Source: Pseudonocardia sp. HH130629-09
GTDB taxonomy: Bacteria; Actinomycetota; Actinomycetes; Mycobacteriales; Pseudonocardiaceae
Assembly (NCBI RefSeq): GCF_001294645.1
Contig: NZ_CP011868.1
Location: forward strand, 1,736,001-1,800,000
Length of the DNA: 64,000 nucleotides
Reading direction: 5' to 3'
Under the pieces are notes generated by a model, which was not told the origin of the DNA, did no database searches, and saw nothing but the letters and a program-made list of their open reading frames with translations. Below, piece after piece: positions 18,282 through 27,287 of this stretch (positions are counted from its first letter, which is position 1; every line of letters starts with the position of its first letter). The position numbers and the translations under genes are program-made.

Positions 18282-18908
18282 TCAGCGCAGCGGAGCGCCG
18301 GTCTTCTCCCGTACCTCGTCGGCGGTGACGCCGGGCGCGGTCTCGACCAGTGCGAGCCCGTCCGGCGTCACGTCGATCACGGCCAGGTCGGTGACGATCT
18401 TCGTGACGCAGCCGAGGCCGGTGATCGGCAGCGAGCACCGCTCCACGATCTTGGGGGACCCGTCCTTGGAGACGTGGTCCATCATCACGATCACCGAGCG
18501 CGCGCCGTGGACGAGGTCCATCGCGCCGCCCATCCCCTTGATCATCTTGCCGGGGATCGCCCAGTTCGCGAGGTCACCGTTCGCGGCGACCTCCATCCCG
18601 CCCAGGACGGCCACGTCGAGCTTCCCGGCCCGGATCTGGCCGAAGCTCTCGGCGGAGCCGAAGAAGGCGGCACCGGCGGCGACGGTGACGGTCTCCTTGC
18701 CGGCGTTGATGAGGTCGGGGTCGACCTCGTCGTCGGTGGGGACGGGGCCGACGCCGAGGATCCCGTTCTCCGAGTGCAGCACGACCGTCCGGCCCTCGGG
18801 GATGTGCCCGGGGACCAGGGTCGGCATGCCGATGCCGAGGTTGACGTACGCGCCGTCGGGCAGCTCCGCCGCGACCCGGGCGGCCATCTCGTCACGGTTG
18901 AGGGCCAT
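18282..18908 (-). CDS. scoB: 3-oxoacid CoA-transferase, beta subunit
   Basis: The beta subunit forms the catalytic centre of the heterodimer that exchanges CoA between succinyl-CoA and 3-oxoacids. The 208-residue protein shows [12 protein letters not shown] and then [14 protein letters not shown], in which Glu47 is the expected CoA-accepting residue. [12 protein letters not shown] and [14 protein letters not shown] follow. The start is the ATG at 18908, 2 nt after the scoA stop, so the two are translated as a pair. With pcaB and a PcaR-like regulator nearby, the substrate could be 3-oxoadipate and not acetoacetate; sequence style favours the Sco type. Confidence 0.93.
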   Translation of the reverse strand: MALNRDEMAARVAAELPDGAYVNLGIGMPTLVPGHIPEGRTVVLHSENGILGVGPVPTDDEVDPDLINAGKETVTVAAGAAFFGSAESFGQIRAGKLDVAVLGGMEVAANGDLANWAIPGKMIKGMGGAMDLVHGARSVIVMMDHVSKDGSPKIVERCSLPITGLGCVTKIVTDLAVIDVTPDGLALVETAPGVTADEVREKTGAPLR

Positions 18909-18910
18909 GG

Positions 18911-19654
18911 TCAACGCACCGTCCTGAACTCGACCGGCTTCTCGACGTCGGGGACGTGCAGCACGCGGTGCACGTGGATGCCGGGGGTGTGGACCTCGTC
19001 GGGGTCGATCTCCCCGGGCTCGACCAGGTGCTCGACCTGGGCGATCGTCGTCCGCCCGGCCGCGGCGCAGTCCGGGTTGAAGTTGCGCGCCGCGCGCCGG
19101 AACACCAGGTTGCCGTGCCGGTCGCCCTTCCAGGCGTGGACCAGCGCGAAGTCCGGGGTGAGGGCACGCTCGAGGACGTAGGTCACGTCGTCGAACTCGC
19201 GGGTCTCCTTGGCCGGGGACTCGACGGCGACCGAGCCGTCGGCCGCGTAGCGCCAGGGCAGCCCGCCCTCGGCGACCAGCGTCCCCACCCCGGCCGGGGT
19301 GTAGAACGCCGGGATGCCCGCGCCGCCGGCCCGCAGCCGCTCGGCGAGGGTGCCCTGGGGGGTCAGCTCCAGCTCCAGCTCGCCGGCGAGGTACTGGCGG
19401 GCGAACTCCTTGTTGTTGCCGACGTAGGAGCCGATCGTGCGCCGGATGCGCCCGGCGGCGAGCAGGGTGCCCAGGCCGAAGCCGTCGACGCCCAGGTTGT
19501 TCGAGATCGTCTCCAGGTCCGTCGCGCCCTGCTCCAGCAGCGCCGCGATCAGCACCGTCGGAACCCCGGACATGCCGAACCCGCCGACCGCGAGCGACGC
19601 CCCGTCGCCGATGTCGGCGACCGCCTCCGCGGCGGATGCCACCACCTTGTCCAT
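18911..19654 (-). CDS. scoA: 3-oxoacid CoA-transferase, alpha subunit
   Basis: The 247-residue alpha subunit carries the CoA-binding GGFGMSGVP (residues 19-27), then [16 protein letters not shown], the [18 protein letters not shown] stretch and [15 protein letters not shown], all characteristic of ScoA. The ATG at 19654 is chosen because GGAGGTG precedes it; the frame is open upstream across the promoter. On the minus strand a TACCGT -10 hexamer (19681-19676) lies upstream and an IclR-type inverted repeat stands just beyond the -35 position, suggesting activation. Confidence 0.93.
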   Translation of the reverse strand: MDKVVASAAEAVADIGDGASLAVGGFGMSGVPTVLIAALLEQGATDLETISNNLGVDGFGLGTLLAAGRIRRTIGSYVGNNKEFARQYLAGELELELTPQGTLAERLRAGGAGIPAFYTPAGVGTLVAEGGLPWRYAADGSVAVESPAKETREFDDVTYVLERALTPDFALVHAWKGDRHGNLVFRRAARNFNPDCAAAGRTTIAQVEHLVEPGEIDPDEVHTPGIHVHRVLHVPDVEKPVEFRTVR

Positions 19655-19706
19655 CACGCACCTCCGTCGCCGACGACGGTACGCGGCGTACGACAGACGC
19701 ACAAGC

Positions 19707-19721
19707 GTTCGCTCTGCGAAC
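19707..19721. promoter_or_regulatory. IclR/PcaR-like operator upstream of scoA
   Basis: GTTCG-CTCTG-CGAAC is a 15-bp inverted repeat whose layout (GTTCG-N5-CGAAC) resembles the GTTCG-N5-CGCAC sites bound by the IclR-family activator PcaR in pseudomonads. It lies upstream of the predicted -35/-10 of scoA. A gene for a PcaR-like regulator is 3 kb away at 22772. Confidence 0.5.
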
Positions 19722-19742
19722 ACCACCGGAGTGGTGTCCACG

Positions 19743-19805
19743 CGCCGAGATGCAGCTCAGCGGGGCCCGAGGGTGCCCCGTACCCCGCTGAGCTGCATCT
19801 CGGCG
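19743..19805 (-). terminator. 23-bp perfect stem-loop after the MOSC gene
   Basis: Arms 19743-19765 and 19783-19805 are perfectly complementary over 23 bp (CGCCGAGATGCAGCTCAGCG core) with a 17-nt loop that can itself fold. It follows the 3' end of the MOSC gene (minus strand) and precedes the scoA promoter, so it should stop read-through. It is longer than most terminators in this window and may be a dispersed repeat. Confidence 0.65.
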
Positions 19806-19852
19806 ACCGTCGCCGTCGCGGCGCACCGTCGGTCGGGCGGGCGCGGCGTGGG

Positions 19853-20770
19853 TCAGGCCGGGGCGGGGGCGGTGTGCGGGTCGCCGACGGCGATCTCCCC
19901 GCCCGCGGCGACCTCGGCGTACACGCCGGCGCACGCCCAGACCCCGCCGATCTGCGGGATCTCGATGCGGTTGTGCTTCGCGATCGTGCGCAGGGTGTCC
20001 GGGTCGTCGGGCAGGTCGCCCTGGGGGAGCGTCGTCATGACGCACCGCATGGTGGCGAAGGAGAAAGAGAGCCGGACCTCCTCGCCGATCGTCGAGGTGC
20101 TACCCGGCCAGTCGTTCTCGACGAAGCCGTGGCCACCGTCGGAAGAGGAGTCGGCGCGGAGCACGATGTTCGGCCGGTAGCGCAGCGGGTCGAAGGTCGC
20201 CTCCGGCGCGAGCTCGCGGAGCCGGTCGAGGGTGGACTCGGTGAGCAGGTGCAGCGACGACAGGTCGAAGAACGTGCCCGGCGCCCCGAACGCGGAGATG
20301 TCGAACCGGCTGATGGCCTCGCCGGAGTCCTCGTGCCGGGTCGTCGTGGCCTCGATGAGCGCGCGCGGGGCGAGCTGCTGCGGGGTGAGGCCCTCGATGT
20401 CGGGCCACAGCTCCTCGAAGTGGCTGCCCTCCGGCGGGACCGAGACCAGCGACACGTCCCGCCCGAGCGCGGCCGACAGCGCGGTGTCCAGGCCCTCGTC
20501 GTCGCTGCGCAGGACCGAGCCGTCCGGGAAGGTGATCTCGACCGGCGGCAGCGGTTCCCCGGGCACCGGCTCGGCGACGAACCGGGCCGCGAAGTCGAGC
20601 AGCCCGAGCCAGCGCCTGGGCACCTTGGCGCTGGCGATGCTCCCGCTCTCGGTGTCGAGCACCGCGTAGGCGCGGTCGCCCAGCAGCCCCCGCCCGGTGA
20701 CGGTGGCCCGGGTCAGGGACTCGCCGAGCATGGACTTGACCGGGTACCGGTACAGCGCGACGACCGTCAT
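19853..20770 (-). CDS. MOSC domain-containing protein
   Basis: The 305-residue protein begins with [19 protein letters not shown], the N-terminal beta-barrel signature of MOSC proteins (YPVKS followed by [12 protein letters not shown]). It continues into a C-terminal MOSC domain with [13 protein letters not shown] and a final [22 protein letters not shown] segment. Members bind molybdenum cofactor or sulfur and reduce N-hydroxylated substrates or act as sulfur carriers; the exact reaction here is not clear. The ATG at 20770 is preferred over an upstream start that would add a weak 12-residue leader. Confidence 0.87.
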   Translation of the reverse strand: MTVVALYRYPVKSMLGESLTRATVTGRGLLGDRAYAVLDTESGSIASAKVPRRWLGLLDFAARFVAEPVPGEPLPPVEITFPDGSVLRSDDEGLDTALSAALGRDVSLVSVPPEGSHFEELWPDIEGLTPQQLAPRALIEATTTRHEDSGEAISRFDISAFGAPGTFFDLSSLHLLTESTLDRLRELAPEATFDPLRYRPNIVLRADSSSDGGHGFVENDWPGSTSTIGEEVRLSFSFATMRCVMTTLPQGDLPDDPDTLRTIAKHNRIEIPQIGGVWACAGVYAEVAAGGEIAVGDPHTAPAPA

Positions 20771-20838
20771 GTCCGGTGTATATCGGCCCGTCCGTGTCCC
20801 CGGCACGGGTCGGACGGAGGGGGCCGCCCGGCCGGGTC

Positions 20839-21552
20839 TCAGCTGAGGGGCTGCCGGCGAAGGCCCGCCGCGGATGCGCCGTCCCGCCCTGTCGGACCAC
20901 CTGTTCGGCCCAGCAGGGCGACCCGGAGCTCGTCCGCGGAGTCGTAGACGGTGTCCGCGCCCGCCGCGATCAGCTCACCGGGCTCGGCGTAGCCCCAGCC
21001 CGCGCCGACGCAGCGCAGGCCGTGCTCGGCGGCGCCCTCGACGTCGTGCAGCCGGTCACCGACCATCAACGGCTCGTCGGCGCCGGACGGGTGCCCGAGC
21101 CGGCGCAGCGCCTCGGCGACCACGGCGCCCTTGGTCGGCCGGTCCGCGGTGCGGGTGTCGCCGACGATCTCGGTGAACAGGTCGGTCCAGCCGTGGTGGG
21201 CGATGATCCGGCGGGCCGGCGGCTCGGCCTTGCTGGTGGCCAGGGCCATCGTCACGCCGGCCGCGGACAGTGCGCGCAGCAGCTCCTCGACGCCGGGGTA
21301 CGGAGTGCAGTCCAGGCAGCCGTCCTCGTCACCGTAGACCCGTCGGTACACCGGCAGCACCGCGGCGGCGCCCTCCTCGCCGAGGATCGGGGGCAGGCTG
21401 CGGTACAGCGGCGGGCCGAGCAGGTGGGTGCCGAGCGCGGACTCGGGGACGTCCAGGCCCACTTCGTCGATGGCGCGGCGCATCGAGCCGAGGATGCCGG
21501 GGGCGGAGTCGACGAGGGTGCCGTCGAGGTCGAGCAGGATGTGGGTCAACAC
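20839..21552 (-). CDS. HAD-family hydrolase (phosphoglycolate phosphatase-like)
   Basis: The protein has the four HAD motifs: LLDLDGTLVDS (nucleophile Asp8, acid Asp10), an ALATSK motif II, the motif III Lys in the region TADRPTKGAVVAEAL, and MVGDRLHDVEGA as motif IV. The helical cap between motifs I and II is of the phosphoglycolate phosphatase type. Length (237 residues) is normal. It lies downstream of no obvious partner and is divergent from pcaB, with 71 bp between the starts. The substrate is undefined. Confidence 0.87.
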   Translation of the reverse strand: MLTHILLDLDGTLVDSAPGILGSMRRAIDEVGLDVPESALGTHLLGPPLYRSLPPILGEEGAAAVLPVYRRVYGDEDGCLDCTPYPGVEELLRALSAAGVTMALATSKAEPPARRIIAHHGWTDLFTEIVGDTRTADRPTKGAVVAEALRRLGHPSGADEPLMVGDRLHDVEGAAEHGLRCVGAGWGYAEPGELIAAGADTVYDSADELRVALLGRTGGPTGRDGASAAGLRRQPLS

Positions 21553-21623
21553 GTCGGGCCATTCTGCCTGCCGGGCGCGCGGACGTCCTCCTCCCGGCGG
21601 TCGCAGGCCGTACGCTCGTACGC

Positions 21624-22775
21624 ATGGCGAACACGTTGCTCGGGCCCCTGTCCGGTACCGACCGGGTCGACGGCCTGCTCGACGACGGCGCGTGGATCGC
21701 CGCCCTGCTGGAGGTCGAGCTGGCGCTGTCGGCCGTCGCCGCCGAGCAGGGCGCGGTCGCCGAGCACGACGCCGACGCGGTGGAACGCGCCGTCGCCGCC
21801 GTCGCGGGCCTCGACCCGCACACGCTGGCCGCCGAGTCGGTCGAGGGCGGCAACCCGGTCATCCCGCTGGTCAAACGGCTCAAGGCGGCCGCGGCGCGGA
21901 TCCAGCCCGGCGCCGAGCGGGCGGTGCACCCGGGCGCGACCAGCCAGGACGTCATGGACACTGCGCTGATGCTGCTCACCCGTCGGGCCGGGCACCGCAT
22001 CGTCACCGACCTCGCGGCCTGCGCCGACGCCGCGGCCGCGCTCGCCGCCGCCCACCGCGACACCTCGTGCGCGGCCCGCACCCTCGGCCAGCAGGCGTTG
22101 CCCACCACCTTCGGCCTGGTCGCCGCGACCTGGTGCACCGGGCTGGACCGGGCGCGCACCGGTCTCGACCGGATGCTCGACGCCCTGCCGGTCTCCTACG
22201 GCGGCGCCGCGGGCACCCTCGCGGCCGTCCACCCGCACGGCCCGGCCGTCGCCGACGCACTGGCCGCGCGGCTCGGGCTCGCCCCGCAGGGCGTGCCGTG
22301 GCACACCGAACGCAGCCGCATCGGCGAGCTCGCCGGGGCACTCGGCGTGGCTGCCGGGGCCTGTGCGAAGCCCGCGGGCGACGTGGTGCTGCTGTCCGCC
22401 ACCGAGCTCGGCGAGGTGTCGGAGTCCGCGCCGGGGGACTCGTCGTCGATGCCGCACAAGCGCAACCCGGCCGCCGCCGTCACCGCCCGTGGCGCCGCGA
22501 AGCGCGCACCCGGCCTGGTCGCGACGCTGCTCGCGGGCGCCGAGCAGGAGTTCCAGCGCGCCGCCGGGGCCTGGCACGCGGAGTGGGAGACGCTCGTCGC
22601 GCTGCTGCGGGTCACCGCGGGTGCCGCGGCCCGGCTGCGGGTGAGCCTGGAGGGGCTGCAGGTGCACCCCGGGGCGATGGGCCGCAACCTCGCCCTCGCC
22701 GCGGGCGCCCAGGGCTCGGGCACCGGGCACGCCGTCGACCTGGTCGACACCGTCCTCGCCGGGCGGCCCGGGTGA
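21624..22775 (+). CDS. pcaB: 3-carboxy-cis,cis-muconate cycloisomerase
   Basis: PcaB closes the lactone ring in the protocatechuate branch of the beta-ketoadipate pathway. The 383-residue protein belongs to the fumarase/argininosuccinase superfamily. HPGATSQDVMDTA is in the middle and the signature SSMPHKRNP at 274-282, preceded by ELGEVSESAPGD. The ATG at 21624 is 7 nt after TACGCT, indicating a leaderless mRNA; a CGTACG-CT-CGTACG inverted repeat overlaps this -10. The stop overlaps the GTG of the regulator gene. The other pca genes are not in the window. Confidence 0.9.
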   Translation: MANTLLGPLSGTDRVDGLLDDGAWIAALLEVELALSAVAAEQGAVAEHDADAVERAVAAVAGLDPHTLAAESVEGGNPVIPLVKRLKAAAARIQPGAERAVHPGATSQDVMDTALMLLTRRAGHRIVTDLAACADAAAALAAAHRDTSCAARTLGQQALPTTFGLVAATWCTGLDRARTGLDRMLDALPVSYGGAAGTLAAVHPHGPAVADALAARLGLAPQGVPWHTERSRIGELAGALGVAAGACAKPAGDVVLLSATELGEVSESAPGDSSSMPHKRNPAAAVTARGAAKRAPGLVATLLAGAEQEFQRAAGAWHAEWETLVALLRVTAGAAARLRVSLEGLQVHPGAMGRNLALAAGAQGSGTGHAVDLVDTVLAGRPG

Positions 22776-23557
22776 GCGCCCCGCGCACCGAGCAGGTCCG
22801 CTCGCTGGCCCGCGGTCTGGCCGTCATCCGGTCCTTCGACGCGCAGCGCCCGCAGCAGACCCTCGCCGACGTCGCCCGTGCCACCGGGCTCACCCGCGCC
22901 GCGGCGCGCCGGTTCCTGCTCACCCTCGCCGAGGAGGGCTACGTCCGTACCGACGGCAGGCTGTTCGCGCTGACCCCGCGGGTGCTGGAGCTCGGCTGGT
23001 CCTACCTGTCCGCGATGGGGCTGCCCGAGATCGCCGCCCCGCACCTGGAACGGCTGGTCGCGACGGTGCGCGAGTCCGCGTCGGTGTCGGTGCTCGACGG
23101 CGACCCGCACACCGGCTACGACGTCGTCTACGTCGCCCGCGTCCCCACCTCGCGGATCATGACCGTCACGATCACGATCGGGACCCGCTTCCCCGCCTGG
23201 GCGACGTCGATGGGCCGGGTCCTGCTCGCCGCCCTCCCACCCGCCGACCTCGACACCCACCTCGCCGCGCTGGAGCCCGCGGCGCTGACCGCGCACACCG
23301 TCTCGACCCGGGAGCAGCTGCGCACCGAGCTGGACCGGGTCCGTGTGGACGGGTACTGCGTCGTCGACCAGGAGCTGGAGGCCGGGCTGCGCTCGGTCGC
23401 GGTGCCGGTGCACGACCGCGCGGGGCGGGTCGTCGCGGCCGCGAACGTCTCCACCCACGCCTCCCGCAACGACGCCGACGGCCTGCGCGCGGACATCCTG
23501 CCCGAGCTGCGCGCCTGCGCCGCCGCGATCGAGGCGGACCTGCGCGCTGCCGGGTAG
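22772..23557 (+). CDS. pcaR: IclR-family regulator, PcaR/PobR-like
   Basis: The 261-residue protein has an N-terminal winged helix (SLARGLAVIRSFDAQRPQQTLADVARATGLTRAAARRFLLTL, residues about 9-51). The IclR effector domain follows, with RVPTSRIMTVTITIGTRFPAWATSMGRVLLAALP. Closest in style to PcaR/PobR regulators of protocatechuate breakdown. The GTG overlaps the pcaB stop (GTGA), so regulator and enzyme share an mRNA. The GTTCG-N5-CGAAC repeat before scoA is a probable target. The symbol is given by analogy and context. Confidence 0.8.
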   Translation: MSAPRTEQVRSLARGLAVIRSFDAQRPQQTLADVARATGLTRAAARRFLLTLAEEGYVRTDGRLFALTPRVLELGWSYLSAMGLPEIAAPHLERLVATVRESASVSVLDGDPHTGYDVVYVARVPTSRIMTVTITIGTRFPAWATSMGRVLLAALPPADLDTHLAALEPAALTAHTVSTREQLRTELDRVRVDGYCVVDQELEAGLRSVAVPVHDRAGRVVAAANVSTHASRNDADGLRADILPELRACAAAIEADLRAAG

Positions 23558-23624
23558 CCGGGAACAGACCGCGTCCGCGACGGGTTGGCTCGGTCAGGAG
23601 CTGAACACGAGCGACGGAGGCACG

Positions 23625-24761
23625 GTGAGCGGACGTCTGCATCTGGCGGTCGAACTCGGAGCGGCGGGGCGCCACCCCGCCGCGTGGCGGCTCGGCGGCG
23701 CCGACCCGGCCCGGTTGTTCACCGCCCCGTACCACCTGGACCTGGTGCGCACCGCGGCGCGCGGCGGCCTCGACCTCGTCGCTCTGCCCGACTCGCTGCA
23801 GCCGCCCGGCGCCGACCCGGCCGCGCTGCCCGGCACCCTCGACGCCGTCGCCGTCGCCGCCCGGGTCGCGCCCGCCGTCCCCGGCATCGGGGTGGTGCCG
23901 ACGGTGACCGTCACGCACACCGAGCCGTTCCACCTGTCCAAGGCCGTGGCCACCCTCGACTTCGTGTCCACCGGCCGGGCCGGGTGGCAGCCCGAGGTGT
24001 CGCGCACCCAGGCCGAGGCCGACCTGTTCGGCCGTGCACGCGCCGCCCGCGACGCGGCCTCGCTCTGGCAGGAGGCCGGCGAGGTGATCGAGGTCGCCGC
24101 GCGGCTGTGGGACTCCTGGGAGGACGACGCCGAGATCCGCGACGCCGCCACCGGGCGCTTCGTCGACCGCGACCGGCTCCACCACATCGACTTCACCGGC
24201 GAGTTCTTCTCGGTGGCCGGGCCGTCGATCACACCGCGCCCGCCGCAGGGGCAGCCGCTGACCGTGCTGCGCGGCGACGAGCCCGCCGCGCTGGCGACCG
24301 TCGGCCGCTACGCCGATGTCGTCCGGGTCGCGGCCGACACGGTCGCCGGTGCCGCCGAGGCCCGCGACCAGGTCCGGGTCGCCGTCGCCGGCGCCGGGCG
24401 CGACCCCGAGCAGGTCACCGTGCTGCTCGACGTCGAGACCCTGCTGGGCGACGACGCCCCCGCCCGGCTGCGTGAGCTCGACGCCCTCGCTCCGGCAGGC
24501 GCCGACACCGGTCCGGCCACGCTGCGCCACGTCGGCGACCCGGCCGAGCTCGCCGCCCTCCTGCGCGACGCCGCCGAGGAGCGTGCCGCCGACGGGTTCG
24601 TCCTGGTCCCGCTCGCGCTGCCGTCCGGGGTGGACGAGATCGTCGACGGCCTGCTCCCCGCGCTCGGTGACGCCTGGGCGCCCGCCCACTACGACGGCAC
24701 GTTGCGGGACCGGTTCGGGCTCGCCCGCCCGGTGAGCCGGTACGCCCGTACGGCGGGCTGA
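23625..24761 (+). CDS. LLM-class flavin-dependent monooxygenase
   Basis: The 378-residue protein resembles the NtaA/SnaA branch of luciferase-like enzymes, which use reduced FMN to oxidise small organic molecules. Visible features are PYHLDLVRTAARGGLDLVALPDSL, VPTVTVTHTEPFHLSKAVATLDFVSTGRAGW (the conserved strand with the flavin pocket) and EAGEVIEVAARLWDSWEDD. The GTG at 23625 is preceded by CGGAGG; the frame extends upstream only as a shadow. It lies 67 bp after the regulator and may belong to its transcript. The substrate is unknown. Confidence 0.85.
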   Translation: MSGRLHLAVELGAAGRHPAAWRLGGADPARLFTAPYHLDLVRTAARGGLDLVALPDSLQPPGADPAALPGTLDAVAVAARVAPAVPGIGVVPTVTVTHTEPFHLSKAVATLDFVSTGRAGWQPEVSRTQAEADLFGRARAARDAASLWQEAGEVIEVAARLWDSWEDDAEIRDAATGRFVDRDRLHHIDFTGEFFSVAGPSITPRPPQGQPLTVLRGDEPAALATVGRYADVVRVAADTVAGAAEARDQVRVAVAGAGRDPEQVTVLLDVETLLGDDAPARLRELDALAPAGADTGPATLRHVGDPAELAALLRDAAEERAADGFVLVPLALPSGVDEIVDGLLPALGDAWAPAHYDGTLRDRFGLARPVSRYARTAG

Positions 24762-24889
24762 CCGGCGCGATCGCCGGGTGCGCGTCCTCACCGCGACCGG
24801 CGCGCCGTCAACGACGCGGCGGCGCTGCTCACCGCCGGGTACCGGGACCCGGAGCCGGGAGCACCCCCGGGGTGACGCACGATGGGATC

Positions 24890-25783
24890 ATGACCGGTAC
24901 GACGCAACCGCAGCAGACCAGGCCCGGACCGGGCTCCCGGGAGCGGCTGCGGCGCGCGCCGGTCGAGTCCGGCCTCGGGATGGTCCCCGACCCGTCGTCG
25001 ACGCGGGAGCGCACGGTGGTGCGCGCCCCTCTGCACGACGGCGTCCGCACCGCCGACGGCCGGGTCCTCCCGGTGGTCCCGGCGCTCCTCGCGGACGCGG
25101 GCCTGGGCTACCTCGTGTTCTCCACCGCGCGCCTCGCTGCCGGCGCCCCCACCGTCGACCTGCGCCTGGACCTGGCCGGGATCCCCGCGCCGGACGCGCG
25201 GTGGCTGCGCGCCGAGCTGACCCTGCTGCACCTCGACGACGCCGTCGGTGTCGGCCGGGCCGAGATGCACGACGACACCGGGGTCGCCGTGGCGCACGTC
25301 GTCGCGACCTTCGCGCTGACCGGTGTCCCCGCGGGCCCCGGCGGGCTCGCGACCGCTCCCGCCCCGGGCCCCACCGCTCCCGACACCACCGATCCCTACG
25401 CCACCGCGCCCGGCACCGACGTGCGGGCCGCCCTGCCGCCGTTCGACGCCACCCGGCTGCGGCCGGAGAACCTCGAGCGCGACGCCGACGGCGATGTCGT
25501 GTTCACCCCCGGCCCCTCGACGACCAACCTCAACGGCACCACCCACGGCGCGGTCCTGTCCGGGCTCGCCGCCGCGGCCCAGTCCGCGCGCCCCGGTGCC
25601 GGCGACGCCCGGCCGCTGTCGACGACGGTGGAGTTCCTGCGGCCGGTGCAGGTCACCGACCGGCTTCGGACCCGCACCGTCGCGATCCGCGACGGCCGGC
25701 GCTTCCGCACCCTGAGTACGGAGCTGCTGCTGCCCGACGGGCGGACCGCGGTGCGCGCCGTCGGCACCGCGCTGCGTCGGTGA
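24890..25783 (+). CDS. thioesterase-like protein with two hotdog-like halves (PaaI type)
   Basis: The C-terminal half reads NLNGTTHGAVLSGLAAAAQS followed by LSTTVEFLRPVQVTDRLRTR, matching PaaI-type hotdog thioesterases that hydrolyse acyl-CoA. The N-terminal half has a weaker, similar strand pattern (VLPVVPALLADAGLGYLVFSTARL), so this may be a tandem hotdog protein. Two starts are possible: GTG 24872 or ATG 24890; neither has a strong ribosome binding site. Position after pcaR and the LLM gene suggests a role in degradation of an aromatic or related acyl-CoA. The 128 bp before it hold nothing clear. Confidence 0.72.
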   Translation: MTGTTQPQQTRPGPGSRERLRRAPVESGLGMVPDPSSTRERTVVRAPLHDGVRTADGRVLPVVPALLADAGLGYLVFSTARLAAGAPTVDLRLDLAGIPAPDARWLRAELTLLHLDDAVGVGRAEMHDDTGVAVAHVVATFALTGVPAGPGGLATAPAPGPTAPDTTDPYATAPGTDVRAALPPFDATRLRPENLERDADGDVVFTPGPSTTNLNGTTHGAVLSGLAAAAQSARPGAGDARPLSTTVEFLRPVQVTDRLRTRTVAIRDGRRFRTLSTELLLPDGRTAVRAVGTALRR

Positions 25784-25842
25784 TCGCCCGGACGGGTCAT
25801 CGCTGTTAGCGTCGTCACCGTCCCCGGCTCGGAGGTGCGCAC

Positions 25843-27228
25843 GTGTCGACCCCGCAGGTCCTCAGCCCACGACCCGCCCGGATCGCCGTCATCGGATCCG
25901 GACCGTCCGGCCTGTACACCGCGGAGGCGCTGCTGGCGGGGGACCCGGCGGTGCACGTGGACGTGATCGACCGGCTGCCCGCGCCCTACGGTCTGGTCCG
26001 CTACGGCGTCGCTCCCGACCACGTGAAGATGAAGTCGGTCATCCGGGCGCTGGTGCGGACCTTCGACGACAGCGACCGCGTCCGGTTCCTCGGCAACGTG
26101 CACGTCGGTCCCGGCGGCATCCCGGGGGAGGCGCTGCGGGAGCACTACCACGCCGTCGTGCACGCCACCGGCAGCGCGGTCGACCGCGACCTCGGCGTCC
26201 CGGGGGAGGATCTCGCGGGCTCGGTCGGGTCCGGGGCGTTCGTGTCCTGGTACTGCGGGCACCCCGACGCGGTGGGCCCCGGCCCGCTGCTCGACCGCCT
26301 CGGCGCGGTCGTGGTCGGCGCCGGGAACGTCGCCGTCGACGTGGCGCGGGTCCTTGCCCGCCCCGCCGAGGACCTCGCCGCCACCGACGCGCACGACGCG
26401 GTGCTCGACGCACTGCGGGCGAGCGCGGTCACCGACGTGCACGTGTTGGTCCGGCGTGACCCGCCGCACGTGAAGTTCACCCCTGCCGAGCTGCGCGGTC
26501 TCGGGGGTCTCGACGACGTCGACGTCGTGGTGCACGACGACGGCCTGCTCGCCGCGGGCGTCGCCGAGCCGGAGGAACGGCGGATGCGCCAGAACATCGA
26601 GATGCTCACCGAATGGGCCGCCCGGTCCGCGACCGGTGCGCGCCGGTGCATCCACCTGCGGTTCCTGCGGTCGCCGGTCCGGCTCGTCGACGACGGCACC
26701 GGCCGGGTCGGCGCCGTCGTGGTCGAACGCAACGCCGTCGACGCCGACGGCCGGGTGCACGGCACGGGTGAGGTCGAGACCGTGGAGGCGGGCCTGGTCG
26801 TGCGGGCCATCGGCTATGCGGGCGAGCCCATCGAGGGGCTGCCGTTCGACCCGGCGACCGGCACCGTCCCGAACGAGGCCGGACGGGTGCTGCTCGGCGG
26901 GGAGCCCGTGCGCGGCAGCTACGTGGCCGGGTGGATCAAGCGGGGCCCGACCGGGGTGATCGGCACCAACAAGGGCGACGGCGCACAGACCGCGGAGTCG
27001 GTGCTGGCCGACCTGCCGGACCTGGCGACGCCGCCGCGGCCGGGTGGCGACGCCGTCGTCGAGCGGATGCGCTCCTACGGCGTCGACCCCGTGCTGTGGG
27101 AGGACTGGCTGCGTCTCGACGCCGCCGAGATCGCCCTCGGGGAGTGGCGCGGCGGCACCGAACGGGTCAAGATCGCGGACCGGGCCGAGATGCTCGACGC
27201 GGCCCGCAGCCGCAGCTCACGGCCGTAG
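25843..27228 (+). CDS. fprA: ferredoxin-NADP reductase, FprA (adrenodoxin reductase) family
   Basis: The 461-residue flavoprotein passes electrons between NADPH and ferredoxin. It has the FAD motif VIGSGPSGLYTAEALL near residue 17-31, then PYGLVRYGVAPDHVKMKSV, and the NADPH motif VVVGAGNVAVDVARVL near 156-171. C-terminal YVAGWIKRGPTGVIGTNK is diagnostic of the adrenodoxin-reductase type. The GTG at 25843 follows CGGAGGTG. It could serve the P450 at 17001, though many other ferredoxin users exist in such genomes. Confidence 0.92.
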   Translation: MSTPQVLSPRPARIAVIGSGPSGLYTAEALLAGDPAVHVDVIDRLPAPYGLVRYGVAPDHVKMKSVIRALVRTFDDSDRVRFLGNVHVGPGGIPGEALREHYHAVVHATGSAVDRDLGVPGEDLAGSVGSGAFVSWYCGHPDAVGPGPLLDRLGAVVVGAGNVAVDVARVLARPAEDLAATDAHDAVLDALRASAVTDVHVLVRRDPPHVKFTPAELRGLGGLDDVDVVVHDDGLLAAGVAEPEERRMRQNIEMLTEWAARSATGARRCIHLRFLRSPVRLVDDGTGRVGAVVVERNAVDADGRVHGTGEVETVEAGLVVRAIGYAGEPIEGLPFDPATGTVPNEAGRVLLGGEPVRGSYVAGWIKRGPTGVIGTNKGDGAQTAESVLADLPDLATPPRPGGDAVVERMRSYGVDPVLWEDWLRLDAAEIALGEWRGGTERVKIADRAEMLDAARSRSSRP

Positions 27229-27257
27229 CGGCCGCGGGCCCGTAGCCTCGGTGCTGG

Positions 27258-27287
27258 TCAGTCCGGCTCAGTCCGGCTCAGTACGGG
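27258..27287. repeat. 10-bp tandem repeat at the 3' end of the ACT-like gene
   Basis: TCAGTCCGGC occurs at 27258 and 27268, with a diverged third copy at 27278. Read on the minus strand, each copy contains TGA, so three stop codons follow in three frames at the end of the small gene. Confidence 0.7.
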
